Shown: positions 43,815-58,369 of the stretch, in pieces
How the letters are laid out: every line of letters begins with the position of its first letter
How positions within the stretch are numbered: the first letter of the stretch is position 1
The notes under the pieces: generated by a model
The model's database searches: none
Told to the model about the DNA's origin: nothing
The model's input: the letters and a program-made list of their open reading frames with translations, nothing else
Source: Tyto alba
Taxonomy: Eukaryota > Chordata > Aves > Strigiformes > Tytonidae
DNA length: 64,000 nt
Assembly (NCBI RefSeq): GCF_018691265.1
Contig: NW_024881296.1
Coordinates: 12,121,427 to 12,185,426 of the forward strand
Reading direction: 5' to 3'
Translations under genes and position numbers: made by a program

Positions 43815-46781
43815 AATTAGCACACCAAGATCTAATTATATTCACAGTTACAGCTGCATAAGACTGTATTAAGCAAATCGCTTTGCACCAGTAAAAAAAT
43901 TAGATTATGATTTGGCTCAGGATAGAAAGGGAGAGCACGACACAGAAAAAGGTACTTGTTGCAGGGTGCCGCTGCCTCTGTTACATTATGTTTGTTCCCT
44001 GACAACTCTCTGTCCTCTTAAAACATCTCTGCTCCAACCTCCTCACTCAGACCAGTCTTTCTAATTCCTTCTGCAAAACAGCCTCTCAGCAGAAAGTGTT
44101 TGCATGCCAGTAAGGTCCTGCCATGCCTAAGGATCCCCCAATTTCTAAATCAAAGCCCATTAGCTAAAATCTACACAAAGCCATAGGTAAAATGCATTGT
44201 CCGTGAGTTAAACTTGTGCCTGTGCTCATGAGTAAACCACACGTTGGTGAGATTGTCATCTCTATTTCTTCATCTTTCCCTTCTCCATCAAGCCATTTAG
44301 ACCCTGATCCTTGTGCTTCAGGCACCAGCTAACAATAGTCACAAGGAAAGCCCATGGACTTCAGCTTAGCTTAGGTGTGTTCTCATGGTTCCTGCTCAGG
44401 GAAGCACCCCTTTTAGATGGAATACACTAAATTATACAGAATTACACTAAATTATCCACTTACAGTTAAATATGTGCTTTGGTGTTTTCCTGAACAAAGT
44501 GAACTTAAACACGAACTCAAGATTAAATCTGAGCACCTTCCCCACCCAAGGTGCAACCAGCATGGAAGATCAGCCCTTAAACTGTGTGCGTCCTGGTACG
44601 AGCAGCTGCCTTCTGCACGTTGGCTTCAAAACGGTTCACACGCTGCTGGAGCTGCGAACATCAGCTAATGCTAATGCGTCTGGCGTGCCTGCCATTTGCA
44701 CCTGTAAAAATCAGGGGTAAGTCCAGCAGAGACGAATAGGGGGAAGCGAGAGGCCGGCCAGTTCAGTGCTCCCAGCTTTCCCGCTTGCTGGGAGACACGG
44801 CGGGACGGGAAGATCCCCTCGGCAAACTGCGAGGCCACGAGGTTTGGCCAAGAGCCCCAGAAGGCTTTGGGTTGGCTTTGGCCAAGCATCCAGAAGCTGA
44901 TACGTGTGATGCAATGTCGAACAGATCCCGGCGGCTCCCACCGCGGCTGAGAGGGGATGGATGCACAAGTCAAAGCCAGCGTGTGGTTTACCTCTCTGGT
45001 TTTTAAAAATACAATTTCGTCTGCATACAAGGAAAGTAGGAAAAGGCAGCACAGACGGAGGCACACTGAGATTAACAAAGCACAGCTCTTGTTTGAAGCA
45101 CTAGCAGGAGCCCAGCACCACTCAGGACAAGGCACTGGGGTCAGTCCTGTCTGCCTGTCCCCCCTCAGGGAGGACAAGGAGCTTTAAATTTTATTAAATG
45201 TGGTTATTTTTTCTGCTAGTGGCTTGCATTTTTTCCCTTTTTTTTTTTTTTTTTTTTGCAATTGGCAGTAGTGGTTGTGCTATGCAATGTAAGCCAGAGG
45301 GTTTGTAGAATTACTGGTAGGACAGCGTCAATGTGGCAAGCCAAAAGTTTGAAGAAAAATTCATGCATGCAGGCTCCTAAATATGGATCTACATGGTTAT
45401 TTTCAGCCAGAGTCTTGCACATCCATAGTTCTGGGTTAGAAAACATAAGCCCCAGGTGAAATGCATTTGGAGGCTCTCTTCCATCTGATGTGAAGGAAGA
45501 CCCCTGTCACAAAATCATCTGTATGACCTACTTGCTTCTCCCTGCTAAGGAATTGTCCAGGACTCATGTAACAACTTCAAACTCAGGCACATTCCTCGAG
45601 CTGTGTGAGGAAGCTTGCACATTGCCTGACCACATTATATCTGCCTCTAGGCAGTGTTATCACTCCTTCCCTTCCATATGCTTAAGCAGAATTTTTACAA
45701 AAATAAATGAAATACATATGTACATTATGCAAAGAGTGTTCTTGAGCCGTGCTATATTTGGTTTTGCATGATACGTATCCAGCGTGTAGACCATTGGCAC
45801 TCGGTTTTTAACTGTTAGAGATAAGCAGAGTCACAGTAAGCTACAAAAGAGTGTAAAATATGCAGGGCCTGATTCTCCGGCTCGCGGAGGCCCCTTTACA
45901 TCACGCTGGCACCGCGCTGGCGTCTAAAAGCAAGCACACATGTGACTGGAATCCACTTTCAGGCCCTTTTATCCTGCCAAAAGAGCTTAAAGTTGCCTGA
46001 ATTCAAATGAGACTCGGATGCTCGTAGTACCAGCCGGTAGCCATCATTAAAAGCTTTGTTAATACTGCTGCCCCTCTGCCCCCCAGCACCGGGGTGGACG
46101 GCAGCGGTCGCCCCTGGGCACGGGGAGCCGACGGACAGAGGCTTGGGAAGCACCGTCCCAGTCCCCGTCCTCAGGCAGACGGGGCTTGGACGGAGCCGGG
46201 CACGGGTGGGCTGGTGCCAGTGGGTGCCACCGCGGGCAGGGGGACACAGGGACAGGCGAACGGGGGGCGAGTGGGCAGCCGGGTAGGGAGGAGCACGTGG
46301 GGCCGAGCGCCTCGCTTCTCCCAGCTGGTTCCCTGCCCAAACTGGGATCTGCACCGCCCGTGTCTCCCTTTTCACGCCTGGTTTTCCTCCCTACAAAGAG
46401 CCGACGCAGAACAAGCTGTATGTACAAGCACAGGTACACCCGCCCTCGGTTTTAATCATTCAGCGCCAGCCAAAGAGGGAGGGACAGGAGCACCCTGCCG
46501 CCTTCCCGCTTCCCCTCCGGCGGCTGCCTCCACCTCGGCCCAGGTTGCATCCAGCCACCCTCCGTGCAGGCTCTGGCTCCGCGTGCCTCGCCCCAGGGCC
46601 CAGACGCAGCCGCTTCTGCAGCCAGGAGGGAAACCAGAGCTGCTGGCTCGTGACTGGCGCACAGATCACCAGTTCATGACTCTCTCCCGTGAAAAAAAAA
46701 AGTTCGCTTGCATTTAAAGCGCTGGGGGAAAGGATTTTTTTTTTTTTTTTTTTTCCCAATCCCCAAAGTCACATGGCCAGA

Positions 46782-46892
46782 CTATTTTAAACATTCCTGG
46801 CTATTCCCCCATGCACCAGCTCCTTTGGCTGGCACTGGGGTATTCTCGAAGCTCGGGTAGGAGAGTAAACTCTGCATGTATAATTTATCCAT
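46782..46892 (-). CDS. Candidate 36-codon small ORF, copy B
   Basis: The same translation and start context as the frame at 4422-4532. Because the copies are recent, the identity does not show selection. Confidence 0.2.
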   Translation of the reverse strand: MDKLYMQSLLSYPSFENTPVPAKGAGAWGNSQECLK

Positions 46893-49800
46893 TGTAAAGG
46901 ATGCAAAATCTACTGGGAACAGGAGGGGATAAGAAAGAGCGAAGACACTTGTGGATGCCAAGAATTCCAAGTGCCAGACCTTGCTAGCGCTCTTCCAAAA
47001 TGGAGGGTCCTACACGGCTCCCGTTTAGCTAGAGCTGAGCCTAGCCTTGCCTGCTGTGTTGAGATTTGGCAGGCTGCAGCTCGCCATTGTTGCGAGCTCT
47101 CATCCAGGCGGCTGTGCCAAGCCTCCCCTCCGGCTGCAGCCCTTCCAGCGCTGCGCGCTAATCCCCCAGTATCTGCCTCTCCCAGATCCGGCGGGGCCAC
47201 CCTTCGGAGCCGGGGAGGGAGAGGGGAGAGAGTCCTCTCCGCAGAGACCCCTCTCCCAACAAGCTTCGTGGAGCCCTGTTTGTTCACCGTAACAAATCGC
47301 CGCTATCTACATAGCAGAAACATGACAAATAAGCGGGGAGAAACATGGAATTTTCTTCCTAATCCTCCCTATTGGACTAACCTAAGGGGCCTTTCCAAAA
47401 CGGGCAGCGATGCTCAACGCCCTGAGCGCTGTCCCGCAGGCAGCGGGGGACCTGGGGAGGGGTCCCGCTGGCTCGGGCAGGGCTTTGCTCTCCCCACGCA
47501 CCAGAGGAGGGTCCCGCTGGCTCTGGCAGGGCTCCACGCACCCCACACATCACAGCAGGGCGGCTCAGCACCGGCTCTCTCACTGGGGAAAACACGGGGG
47601 TCACACGGTGAGGCCGAAATTCTCATGGGATTTTTAAAGTTTGCAGTTTTTCCCCCCGATTAGCCTGTCTGCCTGGTGAAAGCTCGTAGGAGACGTAGGT
47701 CACTCACTCTGCCCAGCCACCCCTCGAAGCAGCGCTGCAGACGCAGCCAGGGAGGGGTGATGGTCCCAGCATCACCGGCAAGACCAGGTCAGCAGCGCGG
47801 CACTGCTGGGCAGCCCCCCCAGTGCTTTAGCCCCTCTCCCCTGGAGCATCCACCCACAGGGCCAGCACAGGAGCCGACTGCCCCTTCTTCTTGGCGGGGG
47901 CACTCAGGGCCCTCAAAGCCCCCACGCAGGGCAGGAGCTAGGGAGGTACCCTCCAGGTACCCACAGAGGGGCCGCCCGGCAGTCCCCAGCCGATGGCTGA
48001 GGTTGGCCCTCCAAGGGGCCCACCCTTTGTAGGCATGGGGGGTCCAACGCCACAGTTGTGCAATTGCTGTAATTAGGTATGTGGGTTTTCTTTTTTAACC
48101 CCATTCAACACTGGGGTTGAACCGGATTTTGCAAGATGCGAATTTTGCAAAAGCAAGAATTAAGTTCTGGATGCTGTCTCTGCACCCTGGCTGCCATCTC
48201 AAAGAAATCCCTGGGGAGGGGATGCAACAACCAAACTGGCTCCCAGCTGCGTCCCAACTCCATCCAGAAGCAAAACTGGGTCCAAGGCACTCAGCCATCC
48301 CTCCCAGCCCTCTGCTCATTCCTGCAATGGGGCCCTGAGCCTGGCGCTCTTTGCAAGCCACAACAGGGTCTTGCCTGTGGCACGGGACAGCACAGGCTTG
48401 CCAGTGCCCCAACGCAGAGAGGCAAAGGGCCAGCCACGGGTGCCACGCTGTTGCAGTGGTTCCAACCCTGTGGGGGGGCAAACTACGTCTGGCTGCATCA
48501 GAGCAGCTTCAGGACCCCACGGAGGTGCCCTCTCTGCACCATTGAAGCCCTTGAGCTCAAGCGGGATGGAATCTGCCCATGTGAGTGATTTTCAGAGAAA
48601 AACCCTCCTTTTGCAAGGCACGTTGTGCCAACCTGCATCTGTGGATGCTTGAAATGGTAAGACTGAACTGCAGCTCGTGCGATCGCAGGGGCTGGTGGTC
48701 TGCTGGTGGTTCGAGCCACTGCTGGCTTCCCTCCCGGAGGGGCAAGGGGGCAGCTCGCCCCCCCCCCATCCTAGCAGGGCTCCAAACTGCCTTTCCCATC
48801 CCATGTAATCACTGCCTCCCTTCAGCAAACTATCAGGGCCTCCCTCCAGCCTTGCTGCTCTTACCATGCCACTCGGAAAGCCTTTCCTCGAGTTTCTGCT
48901 GAGTCGCTTCAAAGGTTTTACCTCCACGTCCCCAGGTCACACTTACTGTGGGAGTCAGTATTTGTGGAGTGCACACCTCTGTCCTGCTACCGGGGAGGCC
49001 AGGCAAGGCAAGGTGAGGCAGAGCGAGGCAAGCAAATGATGCTTTCTTGTCTTATGCCACTTTGATAATCAGAAGCAAAGCTATGAAATAAGCAGAGCCG
49101 CACCTCTGATGCTAAACTCTTCAGTAACTTATTTTAGTCCAGCTTCCAGCAGGACAGAAAAAGGGGCCTAGCGATTGACAAAGAAAGCCTTATCCATAAA
49201 GATAAACAAACAGAAGCAATCTGAATGTACCAAACAGCCCTCTTGAAGGAAGGCGGTCTGTATCCCTCAGGGAGGGCAAAGCGCTATCGCTACACAGCCC
49301 AGCTGAACCCTTAATTGCAGGCTGTCAGGTACCCTACATCTCTGGACTTTCTGAGGTGCAGGGGGGTGGTGTGATGGGACTAGATAACATGCGAACATCA
49401 CAGGCTGCGCAGAGCGACCAAAAGGTGATGTAAAAGTGCTCGGCTCAGCACCAGAATATTTCTGTGTATTCAGGCTGAGAGGCAGTAGTGTGCGGGATGT
49501 TAACAGAGCGAGCTAATCCTGCAGGAGATACGGTGGGTTCATGGCTAAGGCAAGCTAATTTCGTCTAACGGTTAGGAGCCAACCAACCAAATGTAAGTTT
49601 CTTTGTAATTTCCATTAATAGCTTATGAGAAATCGAAAAGCTCCAACAGTGTCTTTAAAAAGAGAAGGAGTAACCAATAAAATTACAAGTGAGACCAGTC
49701 TAGAGAAATACACCTTTGCTTGCTGACTCGATGGAAGCCAGCTGAGCACCTTCCTGTGCAGAAAAAGGACAAGAAACATCATCTTGAGAGATTCTCCCAG

Positions 49801-51847
49801 ATGTTGGCTAAAGTTGGGTCAGTAACGCGAACTGCTGAAATCCCTGTCATAATTGCTTATTATACAAGCTGCACTCCAGAAAAAAACCTGCACTGAGAGT
49901 CCCATTAATATAATGACTAACGGTAAAAACAGTTAATGCACACAGAGAGGGGAACTGCCCTCGAAGGGCAGCCTTTAAACAATGTGCTGCCCCGGTTTGG
50001 TGAGGGCAGCCTCACCTCATGCGGGGCCAGCTGGCCTAAGGGAAATTTGTCCCATTGCAGCAGGGTGTGGTGGGTTTTGTCCAGGAAAGATGGGGGGGAG
50101 AGGGACAGACAGCCCTCCAAAACGGGGAGCCCCCTCCAGCAGGTCCGTGCCAGCCTGGCTTGACAAAATACGCCGAGAGGGATGGGGGCAGGACTCGTCC
50201 TGGGCGGAGGGGTGAGTTTTTGAGGTAGCCCATCACAGGAGATAGGCCTGGAGACCTTGCGATCGCAGCAGCAGCTGCCAGGGAGGTCCTTGGCCAGAGC
50301 CATCACCACCAGCCAGGCTCTGCGCCGCGCCGGAGCCCTGCGAGCCAGAGCCGACGCGGGGCTGGAAAGCTGGGCATCCTCATCATTATCATCTTCTTGG
50401 GATGCAAATATAGTGTATGCTCATGCCCAAATGCACAAGAGGAATATTTATTTACTGATTGCAAAGCCTTTTTGTGTAATGTTTGACTGGCAGTTTATAA
50501 TTTCCATTTAGTGACACACTGTTATTCAGATTGCCTGTGCTACTAATATGCTTTAAAAAAAAACATTAATTGCCTTTAACTATAACTTTGTATAATACTA
50601 AGCCATTATTTTTTATTTTACCAGCTCAATGCTGTTCCCTGCTTCTAGGCAATATTCATTGCAACCCACTTCTCCTTATTCCACTGGTGCATGTGCATTC
50701 ATGTAACACAAACACTGACACATCACGATCAGTGTGGAGATGCCAAAGGCTGGAAGGAAACCACAAAGCTCACCTCTCCTGTTGGCCATTCCTGAAGGCC
50801 TCCGGTGTGCGTGTCCAGTGTCCTGGGAAGACTCCACAGCGTCTCACCACTTACTAGTGGGTTTCCCACTCCATTTATATGTGTGTGCAAACAGACACAC
50901 AAACTTTAGAAATATATACGCATAACTTCAGTTACTTTTATTCCCTTCTGATCAGGTTGGGCACAACCTCTCAAGCCTTTAAGTTTTAGGGATTGGAGCA
51001 TTTAAGAAAACATCTTTCAGCAATAACAGCTAACATTTTTCCTGTTCTCTCTCCCATTTCATTCAGCCCATAATGTCTAGCAACCTAAGCACCAAATGGG
51101 ACTAACTAGTACTGGGTTTTAACTTTTATTTTTGCACCAAAAAAAAAATGAGGTCATGATCATTTTGTACCTAAGCAACCGCCAACTTTTATTTCCATGA
51201 TTAATGTCTCCATCTCTCAAGATGGCATCTGATCCAGGACCCCTCCGGGGAAGGAGAGGAGTTTGGAGATGGCCTTTTCCGATGCCGAAGACCGCCAGCC
51301 CCCACCACGGGCACGGCAGGAGAGGACCTCCCGCGATGGCTTCCCCCACGCTCGCGCTCAGCCGTGGCCATGCTGGGTCGGTTTGGCAGCGCCTGGGGGG
51401 GGGCTGCTGCAAGTCACCTGGTTTGCAAGGCAGCGGCCGCCGTATCCAGCCCCGGGACCCTCTGTGCCCTCCCCGGCAGGGCAATCCAGCCCCAAGGATT
51501 TTGGCGGGAAGGGTCTGATGCCCTCCTCCCACTCCCCCGCCTCCGGCACGGCTGCCTCCCTCACCGTGCTCCAAGCGAGGGGGAGACTCCTCTCCTCTTT
51601 CATCCCTTGGCCACCAATATCTGGGGGCGGCTGGGCAGCTGGCAGGCACTGCACCGACACCTGTGTGCTTGCCCGGGTAATATGGCCCAGACCCTTGATG
51701 CTGGCTACCCGCCACTTTGTGTGGCCCAGGCACTCGAGGGATCTGCTGTGCATTTTGCTTTCCCTGCCTTGCCCTGCTTTATACCCAGGACAGTTGATGC
51801 CAGCAGCAAAACTCTCCCTGACTTTGCAGGGAGCGGGGCTGGGCTCT

Positions 51848-51869
51848 GGGGTGGGGTGGGGCGGGGGGG
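51848..51869 (+). other. G-quadruplex motif, copy B
   Basis: The same four-tract pattern with single-base loops as at 9497-9518. Confidence 0.85.
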
Positions 51870-53557
51870 CGGCAGGGGTAGAAGCAAACTATAGCTCCTC
51901 TGAGTTAATTTTAGAGTATCTCACTAGCTGGAAACTGAGACCTAGATGATTTTCCTCCTCTTCAAAGTCTCCATCCGTGACAACAGCTTAGCAGGAAATG
52001 AAACAGCATTTGAGCAGGAGCGTGCTCTTGGAGAGTTGGTGGGAAAACTTTTTGTGACATGGCTGAAGGCATACGAGAACCGCTTCATCTGCTCTTCTCC
52101 ACTTGCTGACCATCGCCCCAGCAGCTCCTCAGCAGCTCTGAGCGTGCCGCCCCAGGCCATCCAGCCTCTCTTCTGTGTGCCCTGCCACGCCAGATGAAAA
52201 AAAAAAAAAAAAAAAAGGCGAGGACTTGAAAGACCCGATCGAAAAAGAAACTTTTAAAAAATAAATCTGAAGAAATGCCAGCCGGGGAAGGGGTTGACCT
52301 TGGTGAGCATGAGCCATTGCATACCCAGAGTGAGGCTTGACCTCTGGCGAGGGCGGCCAACTCCCCTGCACTTGGGGGTCCCCAACCCCACCGCCCAGCA
52401 CGCACAGGGCTGCTCTCTCAGCACGTGGCTCCCAGGGTGGCCACCACCCGAACGTGCACCTCTCGCTTGGGCACACATCCAGGCGGCCACCAAGGGCCCT
52501 GCAGAGAAAGGAGGACGCTCCCAGAAAAGTGCAAGATGTGAATACCTACGTGGGAGCCCGAGCAAGCAGACGCAGAGCATACTGGCAGTGTCGCCGTGGC
52601 CTTGCTTAACCCCGCTCGAAGCAAGGCTGGATGGTAATTAAAGGAACGCCGGGTGCCAGCAAAGCTGGCGATGTTGCTCCTGCCGCATCTGCATTAGTTC
52701 AGCGGCGGAAGGTTTCATAAAGAAAATGGCCTCGGCTGCTTCACTGCATTTGCCGCAGCAGAGGGGTTCACCCATCGCTGCCGGGGCACAGCAAGGAGTC
52801 TGCAAGCACCAGGTCCCTGGGAAGGACAGCTGGGAGCAGACAGAGTGGCATTGATGAAGCTGTTTCTCCCCGAAGCGAACCCTCAAGCCCCTGACGCTTT
52901 TCCACAAATGTATTCATCACCCAAAAACCCGGCACCCTGCTGCTGCTTTTCCTTTGCAATCAAACGGCAGGAAAATTCCTCCTCCTACCACCCCTGCCCT
53001 GAATGGAAAACTCCCTTCCCCCTGCTCTCCGCTGTGCTTCCCCAATGACCTCTAGTTTTTCCCTTTTCTTTAAATACTTGCCCCGGCTGTCTCACGTGGG
53101 CCAAAGGTGAGCCCACTGGCACCCACATCATTACACTCCCAGCTCAGTGCATCCTCCTCCTCATCGTCATGCAGAGCATAATTTTCACCTGTTATTGAAA
53201 ATTCAATATTGGGAGCTTTTAATTCCAAAGATTTTGATTTTTCAATAAAAAAGTGAAAATGAATCTCGGCAGGATTGCAGCAGAAATGTTGCAGATGAGC
53301 TGGTCACGCAAGGGAGAGAGGGAAGGAAAACGGGGAGGAAGAGAAGGACAGAGCGAAGGAGAGGAATACACAGAGACAGCCCTCCCAGCAAAGGGCTTGA
53401 ATGATTCAGGTGAAAAACACGACCAGTGGCAGAGATGTAGAGTTTTGGGCTGCCCTGCACAATCAAACAGAAAATAGTGCTGCTTGCTTGTTGCCCCGTC
53501 AGTTGGCTGGACCATATCCCGCTGCCACAGCGTCCCTGATCGCCCTGTTTACTTCAG

Positions 53558-53637
53558 TGCTCACGTGCCGACAGCTCCGTTTAGGCCACCCGTGTATCAG
53601 GACCGCTCAGATTTTGTAGTCGTTCCGTAACATGTCT
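53558..53637 (+). other. Candidate 80-base exon, copy B
   Basis: Same acceptor, length and donor as 11211-11290. Confidence 0.2.
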
Positions 53638-53845
53638 GTAAGTCCTTGTCAATGTGATCCTTATTTAAACAAATGTGACTTTTCCCTCAGGGTTAATTAG
53701 ATCGGTTAAAACAATGAAAAAGTGGTGTTAAAAAAAAAAAAAAAAAAAAAAAAGTCCAATTGCCAAAGTTAAATATGGGCCTGTTTTCCCAATTATTTCT
53801 AATAAAATAGACTATATTATATATTAATGGATTTTGGTCTTCGGT

Positions 53846-53861
53846 GTAGCTCACTGGATGA
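53846..53861 (+). mobile_element. A-box-like sequence, copy B
   Basis: The same 16-mer as at 11501-11516. Confidence 0.3.
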
Positions 53862-55340
53862 ACAGCACGGTGCTAGTCCTTCGTCAGCCATGAGGACGTG
53901 CAATTTTGCCTCCTAGATCTAGCGCTTTACTGGAGACACCCGTCTCCTACCATATTAAAATCTGAAGCCTCTCGGCTCTGCGCGGACAAGCAGCCATCAG
54001 CTTGCACACAGCCAGGTTAAAAGGCGGCTGCCCATCTCTTGCCCCTCCCGCTTGTGGATCCCTGTTTCTGCTAGCTCTGCACAGCCCTGTCCCTCCACCC
54101 AGACACCCACCCATCCCTCCTCCACCCATCCCTCCGCCCAGTCACCTGGGCAGCGGCTCCCGCGGGTGCCTCCCCCGGGCTCACATCCAAGCTCGCTCTC
54201 TGCTGCTTGCAGATTCTTTCTGCATAACATCTCTGAGATATGGCCTTCCTTACCCATCTGTACAGCTAAAACTCTTGTCAAGACTCTCAGCATTTCACAT
54301 CTCAATTACTGTAAAATCCTTCTCCTTGCTTGGCAAATGCAGCCTCATCCAGCGCTTCCTACTCCATCTCCCTGCCCAGCCACTACCGTACCCGCCAACC
54401 ACAGCTTAAAATCATTTATGCTCCAAAGGATCACACACAAACACCTCCTGTGAGCTATTTTTCTCGCCGGCGATCACAAAACAAGGGGGAAGGTACAGGT
54501 CCCCACCTGGATGTGATTTTACAGGTGCTGCCCTCACATTGGGAACGGCGAGCAGGAGCTGACTCACACATCTCGCCACCACACTGAGATAAAATAATGC
54601 ACCTGGGGCCAAACTCGGCCGTGAAGTATCACTGCTTTTTTTTTTTTTCCCCCTGGCAATGCTGCGAGGGCACCGGCTCTAGCTCAGAAACCCCACGTCC
54701 CCTCACTCGCCCAAGCACACAGCATCCCCCCCAACACTGACTGGTCTCCAACCCGGCACGAGCTTACACCTTTTGCCAGCAGAAGTGGCAGCGCCCCATC
54801 ACCGTGCTGGTGTGTTTAATACTTACAAACCCTTTCCTGTTGCTCTGTACATGTCCATCTTTTCTGCCCTCATCCTCTCTTCCCAATGCTGCTTTTCTTC
54901 TTCCTTCCCCTCCTGCTGCTTCTCTCTTCCCCTTCATCTCTCCTCTGCCCTGCGAGGAAGCCTGGGGCTGGATCCCTCATTTCACTCCTATTTATTCTCA
55001 GGTCTGCGTGGCTTTTACTTGGAGTTTTCTATTATGAAGAAGAGAGCAAGCTGAGAGTTTAAACAAATTTGGCTTTAGGTGCTTTAATGAAAAATTAACG
55101 GGTTTAATACTGGCTTCGCCATCAAAAGAAGAACATTAATGTTTAATATTTAAACAACATGTCTTCACAATAATTCTACCACATTTCACATAGAGAACAC
55201 ACAGTAAATGCCTGGAGTAAGGCAACAAAAAAACCCCAAACTGTAACACTATGTACTATTTTAACCCTTCATCGACTGTCCTTCCCAGTTGACACAATGC
55301 TCTTTTACAAAGACAATTGAGACATTTTTTAATGACATTT

Positions 55341-55371
55341 CCCCCTGTCCTCTGCCACCGCAGAAGGTAAG
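55341..55371 (+). other. Recursive-splice-like site, copy B
   Basis: Same juxtaposed acceptor and donor as at 13000-13030. Confidence 0.3.
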
Positions 55372-57064
55372 AAAATTAGATTTCAGATCATAGTCCTGGC
55401 TCCTTAAGCCTTTTTTGAGCAGGGATATGAAAATGTTATGCAAACAAGTTGCCCTTTAAATGTATCTTTAGGAAAAGAAAAAAAATGCAACATCTCGCTG
55501 AAGAATGATTGAGTTGACATTTCAACTAGAGCGCATGCTGTCCAGGTACAGGTCTCAAAGAAAAGCATCGAATGATAAAGAGTGGCTCCAACATCCATAA
55601 ATCTGTGACGTCTCCCAAATTACTGTACTAAAGGGATTTCTTGCCTTGGAATTGAACTCTGCCTTTCAGTGTGGGCAGAGCATCCCCCCGTACCAGTCAG
55701 GACTCCCCGTGCTCAGGATCATCCTCCCTGGAAAGCACAAATCCGTCATGAGTGCCAACATTTTGGGGCAGATGTTGACAGTGACACTTGGCCTCAGAAG
55801 GAGCTGTGGGTTTGTTCTTTCTCTGTTTTCACTTCAGCCGACGGTCAAAATTTCTGTATGCTCATTATTTATGAATAACCTTTTGAGTATGCAGTGCTCT
55901 CCCTGATACAACACTACCAACTTGGAGAAAAACCACCTCACCAAGGAGGAAACATCGATTACCTTGTATTGCCCGGATCAGCGTCAAGATCCTTTTGCAC
56001 ATAAAATGATTTCTTAAACTGAGAGCATTTAATTGGAGAAAGGATTCTCACTTCAGTAAATCTCTATCTATAAAAAACATGATCTATAAAAAAGCATGAT
56101 CTATAAAAAAGCAAGAAAAAAAAAAATCCCATGCACTGTAATACGGAGGAAAGGAACTACAATGTTTCCAGATGCATATTACAGGAAAATAATTAAATGG
56201 CAAGCCTGGAAGGAGACATCACAGTTGAAGTAGATAAATGAGAGAGCTCTGTTGATGTGAACCCAGAAATAAAGCAGAGGAAGAAAGCACTTAAATATAA
56301 AAAGTCATCAAAGTTCTGTGTCTGTCTTGATCGTGCTTCCAGAAAGTTTCTGGGTCATCTATCCATGCAGTTTTCCTGCTTTCAAATCTAAAATCAGTAA
56401 CACAACAACTATTAGACAGGAAGAGATGGGCAGCTGAAACAGGATGCAGACACGGCTTCTCAGGCCAAAACAAGAAACACCTCCTGAAAAATGCTGATTA
56501 AAATGTCTCAGTGCACCTTCCCTGGCACACACAAGCAGGTAAATATACCATCAGAAAAAGCACTGGGATGAGACTTCCTCAGCCTCAGAGCTGGGACCCC
56601 GGCATGCACTAACTCCCTCGCTGTCCCGTATGCCACGAGGCCGCGCGTTAGGGTGTTCTGATTCCCCGGGTAGAAGACGTTATTACGATCAACAGTGTTC
56701 TTCAAAGAGCTGCCATGTTCAGACAGTCGTGGAGTATGTACGCCGAAGGTCAATGTTGGTTTTAATCATTGCTCTTCCTGGAGCAGCTCGGAGAACTGTT
56801 TGTATGAAGCCTAATTAATAGCTTCCAGGTCTCACTCCCAAAGTCCTGATGTCCCCACACAGCCGGAGCCTTCCTACTGGTGGCTACCGCGCACTCTCAG
56901 TCCCACGAGGCTGCAAGCAGTCTAATATACAGCCAGTATCCTCCAGCCCTGTCCTTTGCAGCATTAACCTTTGCCCAACTGCCTTTTTAGTTTTGCAGAC
57001 TTCTCTGATACCCTTAAGTTTTCCACAGACTGGGATTACTTCTTCCTGCTCTTCTTCCTGCAAG

Positions 57065-57275
57065 TTATTGTGCCCTCAGCTCCCAGTGGAGCCAGTTTCC
57101 CTCCCCCCAGCCAGTCTGATGGGCCCTGGCTGGGGGCCATTTCGGCAGGGTGCGAGGAAGCACCCGCTCGGATCGCAATCAAGCGGAGAACACGCCGTCC
57201 TGGTGTTATGCAGTTGTGCATGGCGCAGCGCAGAGGGTCCTGCAATTCAAACTGCAGCTGCAATTTGAATCACAG
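57065..57275 (+). other. Candidate 211-base exon, copy B
   Basis: Same borders and length as 14727-14937. Confidence 0.2.
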
Positions 57276-57276
57276 G
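57239..57276. repeat. 38-bp imperfect palindrome, copy B
   Basis: The inner 26 bases are at 57245-57270. Unchanged from copy A. Confidence 0.8.
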
Positions 57277-57867
57277 TAAAATGAACGTATTTTTCCAGGG
57301 GAACCAGTGACACACAAGCCGTGTCTGCACTATGGCTAGTTCCACTTTCCCTGGCTATCACATTTCCTCCCTTGGCAATCGCAGCCCCATCTGAGAGGTC
57401 TTCGGCAAGAGGAAAGCCTTGTATCGGGGACCTCAGAAGGGCAATGTGGGGACACGCCGTGATGCTCAAGAAACCCACTTCCATGCTGGATGGCAGTTTT
57501 GTGACAGGTTCAGATTCTCACCGGTCTGTGTCACATTCAGCAGCAGTGTTACAAGTGCAAGATAAAGCCTTTTAACTCAGCTTTCTCACTTGTTTCCAGA
57601 AATTTTCACTGGTGGCAAGTACTAGGAGAGGGAGATGCTGCTTCGCTGCAGGGGCAGGTGATACCTGCTAGTTTAGGACGGTTTCCATTAGCATACGGGG
57701 CCAGGAAAATGTCAAACTAGAAAGAAGGAGGAATGGCCTCAGATGCACTCGCTGAACTACTCCGGTAGGAAAAGCATTTACTTCATTCAGTTGCTTGTCA
57801 CAGCTTTTTTGTGTTGGTGCCATACACAAACACGCACTTAAGAGCCGATTTTTGCACACTCTTGCAG

Positions 57868-57915
57868 GCCCTTCGCCTTGGGTACAGGAACCTGGACTTG
57901 GTGTCAGCGTGTGAT
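57868..57915 (+). other. Candidate 48-base coding exon, copy B
   Basis: Identical exon body and splice borders to 15529-15576, although the flanks carry small indels (GAGCGATT against GAGCCGATT; AACAGG against AACAGCG). Confidence 0.25.
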
Positions 57916-58369
57916 GTGAGTAAACAGCGTTTAATCCAAGAACTTTTTACTGTGTTGTAAGTTTGCAAAGAGGTTCACATGAAAGCCTACATTGTTTCAA
58001 AGTGCTAGACATTTTCCTGCTCTAAAGTTTCTAACAGGGAACTTCTGCTGGGTTTTGGATTCAGGTCTTGTCGGTTCCCTGGCTGCCAAAATGACTTTTG
58101 TGAGGCAGATAAAACTTGGAATAGATCTGGTTCAACCTTTGCAGCCAGCTCCTACGCCTATGAAGTTTCTGAAACAAAACCCAGAGTCTCTAGGCGAAGG
58201 AAGAGGAAAAAAAAAAAAAAAAAACCAAAAAAAAACACACCACCTCCTGCACTCTCGATTGTCGTTCAGTTCTCAGTTAGGTTTTATAGTTTGGACTCAG
58301 CACAGCCCTAAGATCAGCCAGTGAAATCCCCTTTTAAACCGGTCATAGCTGTAGTTCGTTTTTCCCTTC